A stretch of DNA of 62,937 nt, taken from contig NZ_JSYZ01000020.1 in NCBI RefSeq assembly GCF_001293465.1, positions 1 to 62,937 of the forward strand, read 5' to 3'. The notes below the pieces were generated by a model. That model worked only from the letters and a program-made list of their open reading frames with translations, was not told where the DNA came from and made no database searches. The position numbers and the translations under genes are program-made. This document shows positions 62,432 to 62,937 of this stretch, one piece after another. The first letter of the stretch is position 1, and the number at the start of each line of letters is the position of its first letter. The DNA is from Pseudomonas asplenii (GTDB lineage Bacteria > Pseudomonadota > Gammaproteobacteria > Pseudomonadales > Pseudomonadaceae).

Positions 62432-62482
62432 CCGCGATAAACACCCCAACAGACCTGGAGTGATTATTTATTCTTATCGCGG
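62432..62482. repeat. 9-bp inverted repeat in the polysaccharide operon leader
   Basis: CCGCGATAA and TTATCGCGG are exact complements 33 bases apart, between the tRNA terminator and wzx. It could be a regulator site or an RNA stem; no JUMPstart or ops sequence is recognisable nearby. Confidence 0.5.
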
Positions 62483-62568
62483 AGCAGCACAAGAGCTGCC
62501 GTGATTTTCGCATGCTCGCAAAGCAATGAGTCGCCAGGCGCCCATCATAGCCCTAAAGCGGCAAGGCA

Positions 62569-62600
62569 AAAAAAAAGACATCCAGATGGATGTCTTTTTT
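62569..62600 (-). terminator. terminator after the tRNA-Pro/Lys/Pro array
   Basis: GACATCC / GGATGTC stem with a 4-base loop is flanked by A-run and T-run on both sides. On the minus strand it ends the tRNA transcript just after tRNA-Pro and insulates the polysaccharide operon. Confidence 0.9.
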
Positions 62601-62607
62601 CTGAATA

Positions 62608-62684
62608 TGGTCGGGGTAAGGGGATTCGAACTCCTGACATCCTGCTCCCAAAGCAGGCGCGCTACCGGACTGCGCTATACCCCG
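62608..62684 (-). tRNA. tRNA-Pro (TGG)
   Basis: A 77-base tRNA on the minus strand, CGGGGTATAGCGCAG at the 5' end and CCCCGACCA at the 3' end. The anticodon loop TTTGGGA gives TGG. CCA is encoded. Identical in sequence to the copy at 62859. Confidence 0.96.
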
Positions 62685-62777
62685 GTAAAAAAAAGGCACC
62701 TTCAGGAGGCGCCTTCTGCGATCAGCGCTTTTGGCTTCCGATCTTAAGATTTGATTCCAGCGAACTGGTTTCAAAAA

Positions 62778-62853
62778 TGGTGGGTCGTGTAGGATTCGAA
62801 CCTACGACCAATTGGTTAAAAGCCAACTGCTCTACCAACTGAGCTAACGACCC
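62778..62853 (-). tRNA. tRNA-Lys (TTT)
   Basis: A 76-base tRNA: GGGTCGTTAGCTCAG at the 5' end, CACGACCCACCA at the 3' end; the anticodon loop CTTTTAA gives TTT. CCA is encoded. It lies between the two tRNA-Pro genes in the same orientation. Confidence 0.97.
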
Positions 62854-62858
62854 GAATA

Positions 62859-62935
62859 TGGTCGGGGTAAGGGGATTCGAACTCCTGACATCCTGCTCCC
62901 AAAGCAGGCGCGCTACCGGACTGCGCTATACCCCG
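62859..62935 (-). tRNA. tRNA-Pro (TGG), second copy
   Basis: The same sequence as the tRNA-Pro at 62608-62684, including the short 3' flank, 5 bases upstream of tRNA-Lys. The array may extend beyond the window edge. Confidence 0.96.
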
Positions 62936-62937
62936 GT

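Noticed and set aside
62369..62568. JUMPstart/ops element before the polysaccharide operon
   Set aside because: GGCAGC-like bases exist but the GGCGGTAGC ops core is not present.
1..62937. CRISPR array
   Set aside because: No set of regularly spaced direct repeats with unique spacers was found; repeats present are REP elements and the short 7-bp tandem.

Overview
This window is a chromosomal segment of a fluorescent-group Pseudomonas (P. fluorescens / P. putida type). The evidence is high GC, strong Shine-Dalgarno sites, abundant Pseudomonas REP repeats, the fused fruBKA phosphotransferase operon with Cra, and gene orders (piuB-piuA-piuC-Sel1; MCP-ampE-ampD-DUF1631-nadC; pilA/pilBCD-coaE-yacG; DUF1780-DUF3094-ndh) that match, as I recall it, the P. 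aeruginosa PAO1 PA4513-PA4538 region.

Layout. 1-6.8 kb: an iron-uptake locus (Sel1 protein, PiuC hydroxylase, PiuA-type TonB receptor, PiuB membrane reductase). 7.0-9.4 kb: an orphan hypothetical gene and a Tat-exported PhoD-type phosphatase. 9.5-18.2 kb: fructose PTS (fruB-fruK-fruA) with a recognisable Cra operator, a DUF6124 gene with a structured leader, cra and a TatD nuclease. 18.1-25.8 kb: a zinc-ribbon membrane protein, a chemoreceptor, ampE-ampD, a DUF1631 protein and nadC. 25.9-27.9 kb: an alkylation-repair pair (ogt, ada-alkA fusion).

28.0-36.4 kb is an integrative island in the 3' end of tRNA-Thr(CGT). It is bounded by a direct repeat of the tRNA 3' end (27993-28012 and 36385-36405) and driven by a P4-type integrase next to the tRNA. 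Its cargo is a Panacea-domain (DUF4065) antitoxin with an adjacent putative toxin, an AT-rich Hachiman anti-phage system (hamA nuclease and hamB helicase), and a second integrase with a small partner gene. Insertion moved the tRNA away from its native terminator, now at 27961-27985, and the island carries a replacement terminator.

36.5-45 kb: type IV pilus genes. pilA has a sigma-54 promoter and is followed by two membrane glycosylation-type proteins (a TMTC-like GT-C/TPR protein and an O-antigen-ligase-family protein). pilB-pilC-pilD-coaE-yacG run divergently. 45-48.4 kb: housekeeping (CbiM-like permease, DUF1780, DUF3094 with a structured leader, type II NADH dehydrogenase). 48.5-62.4 kb: a minus-strand surface polysaccharide (O-antigen-like) operon with wzx flippase, GDP-mannose/GDP-fucose genes (manC, gmd, gmd paralogue, fcl), five glycosyltransferases, an acyltransferase, a WbpV-like epimerase and a methyltransferase. 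No polymerase or initiating transferase is visible in it. 62.6 kb-end: a tRNA-Pro / tRNA-Lys / tRNA-Pro array with a strong terminator.

The most notable content is the island: two candidate defence modules, two recombinases and clear integration scars. Next come two structured RNA leaders, before DUF6124 and before DUF3094, that I could not assign to a known class.
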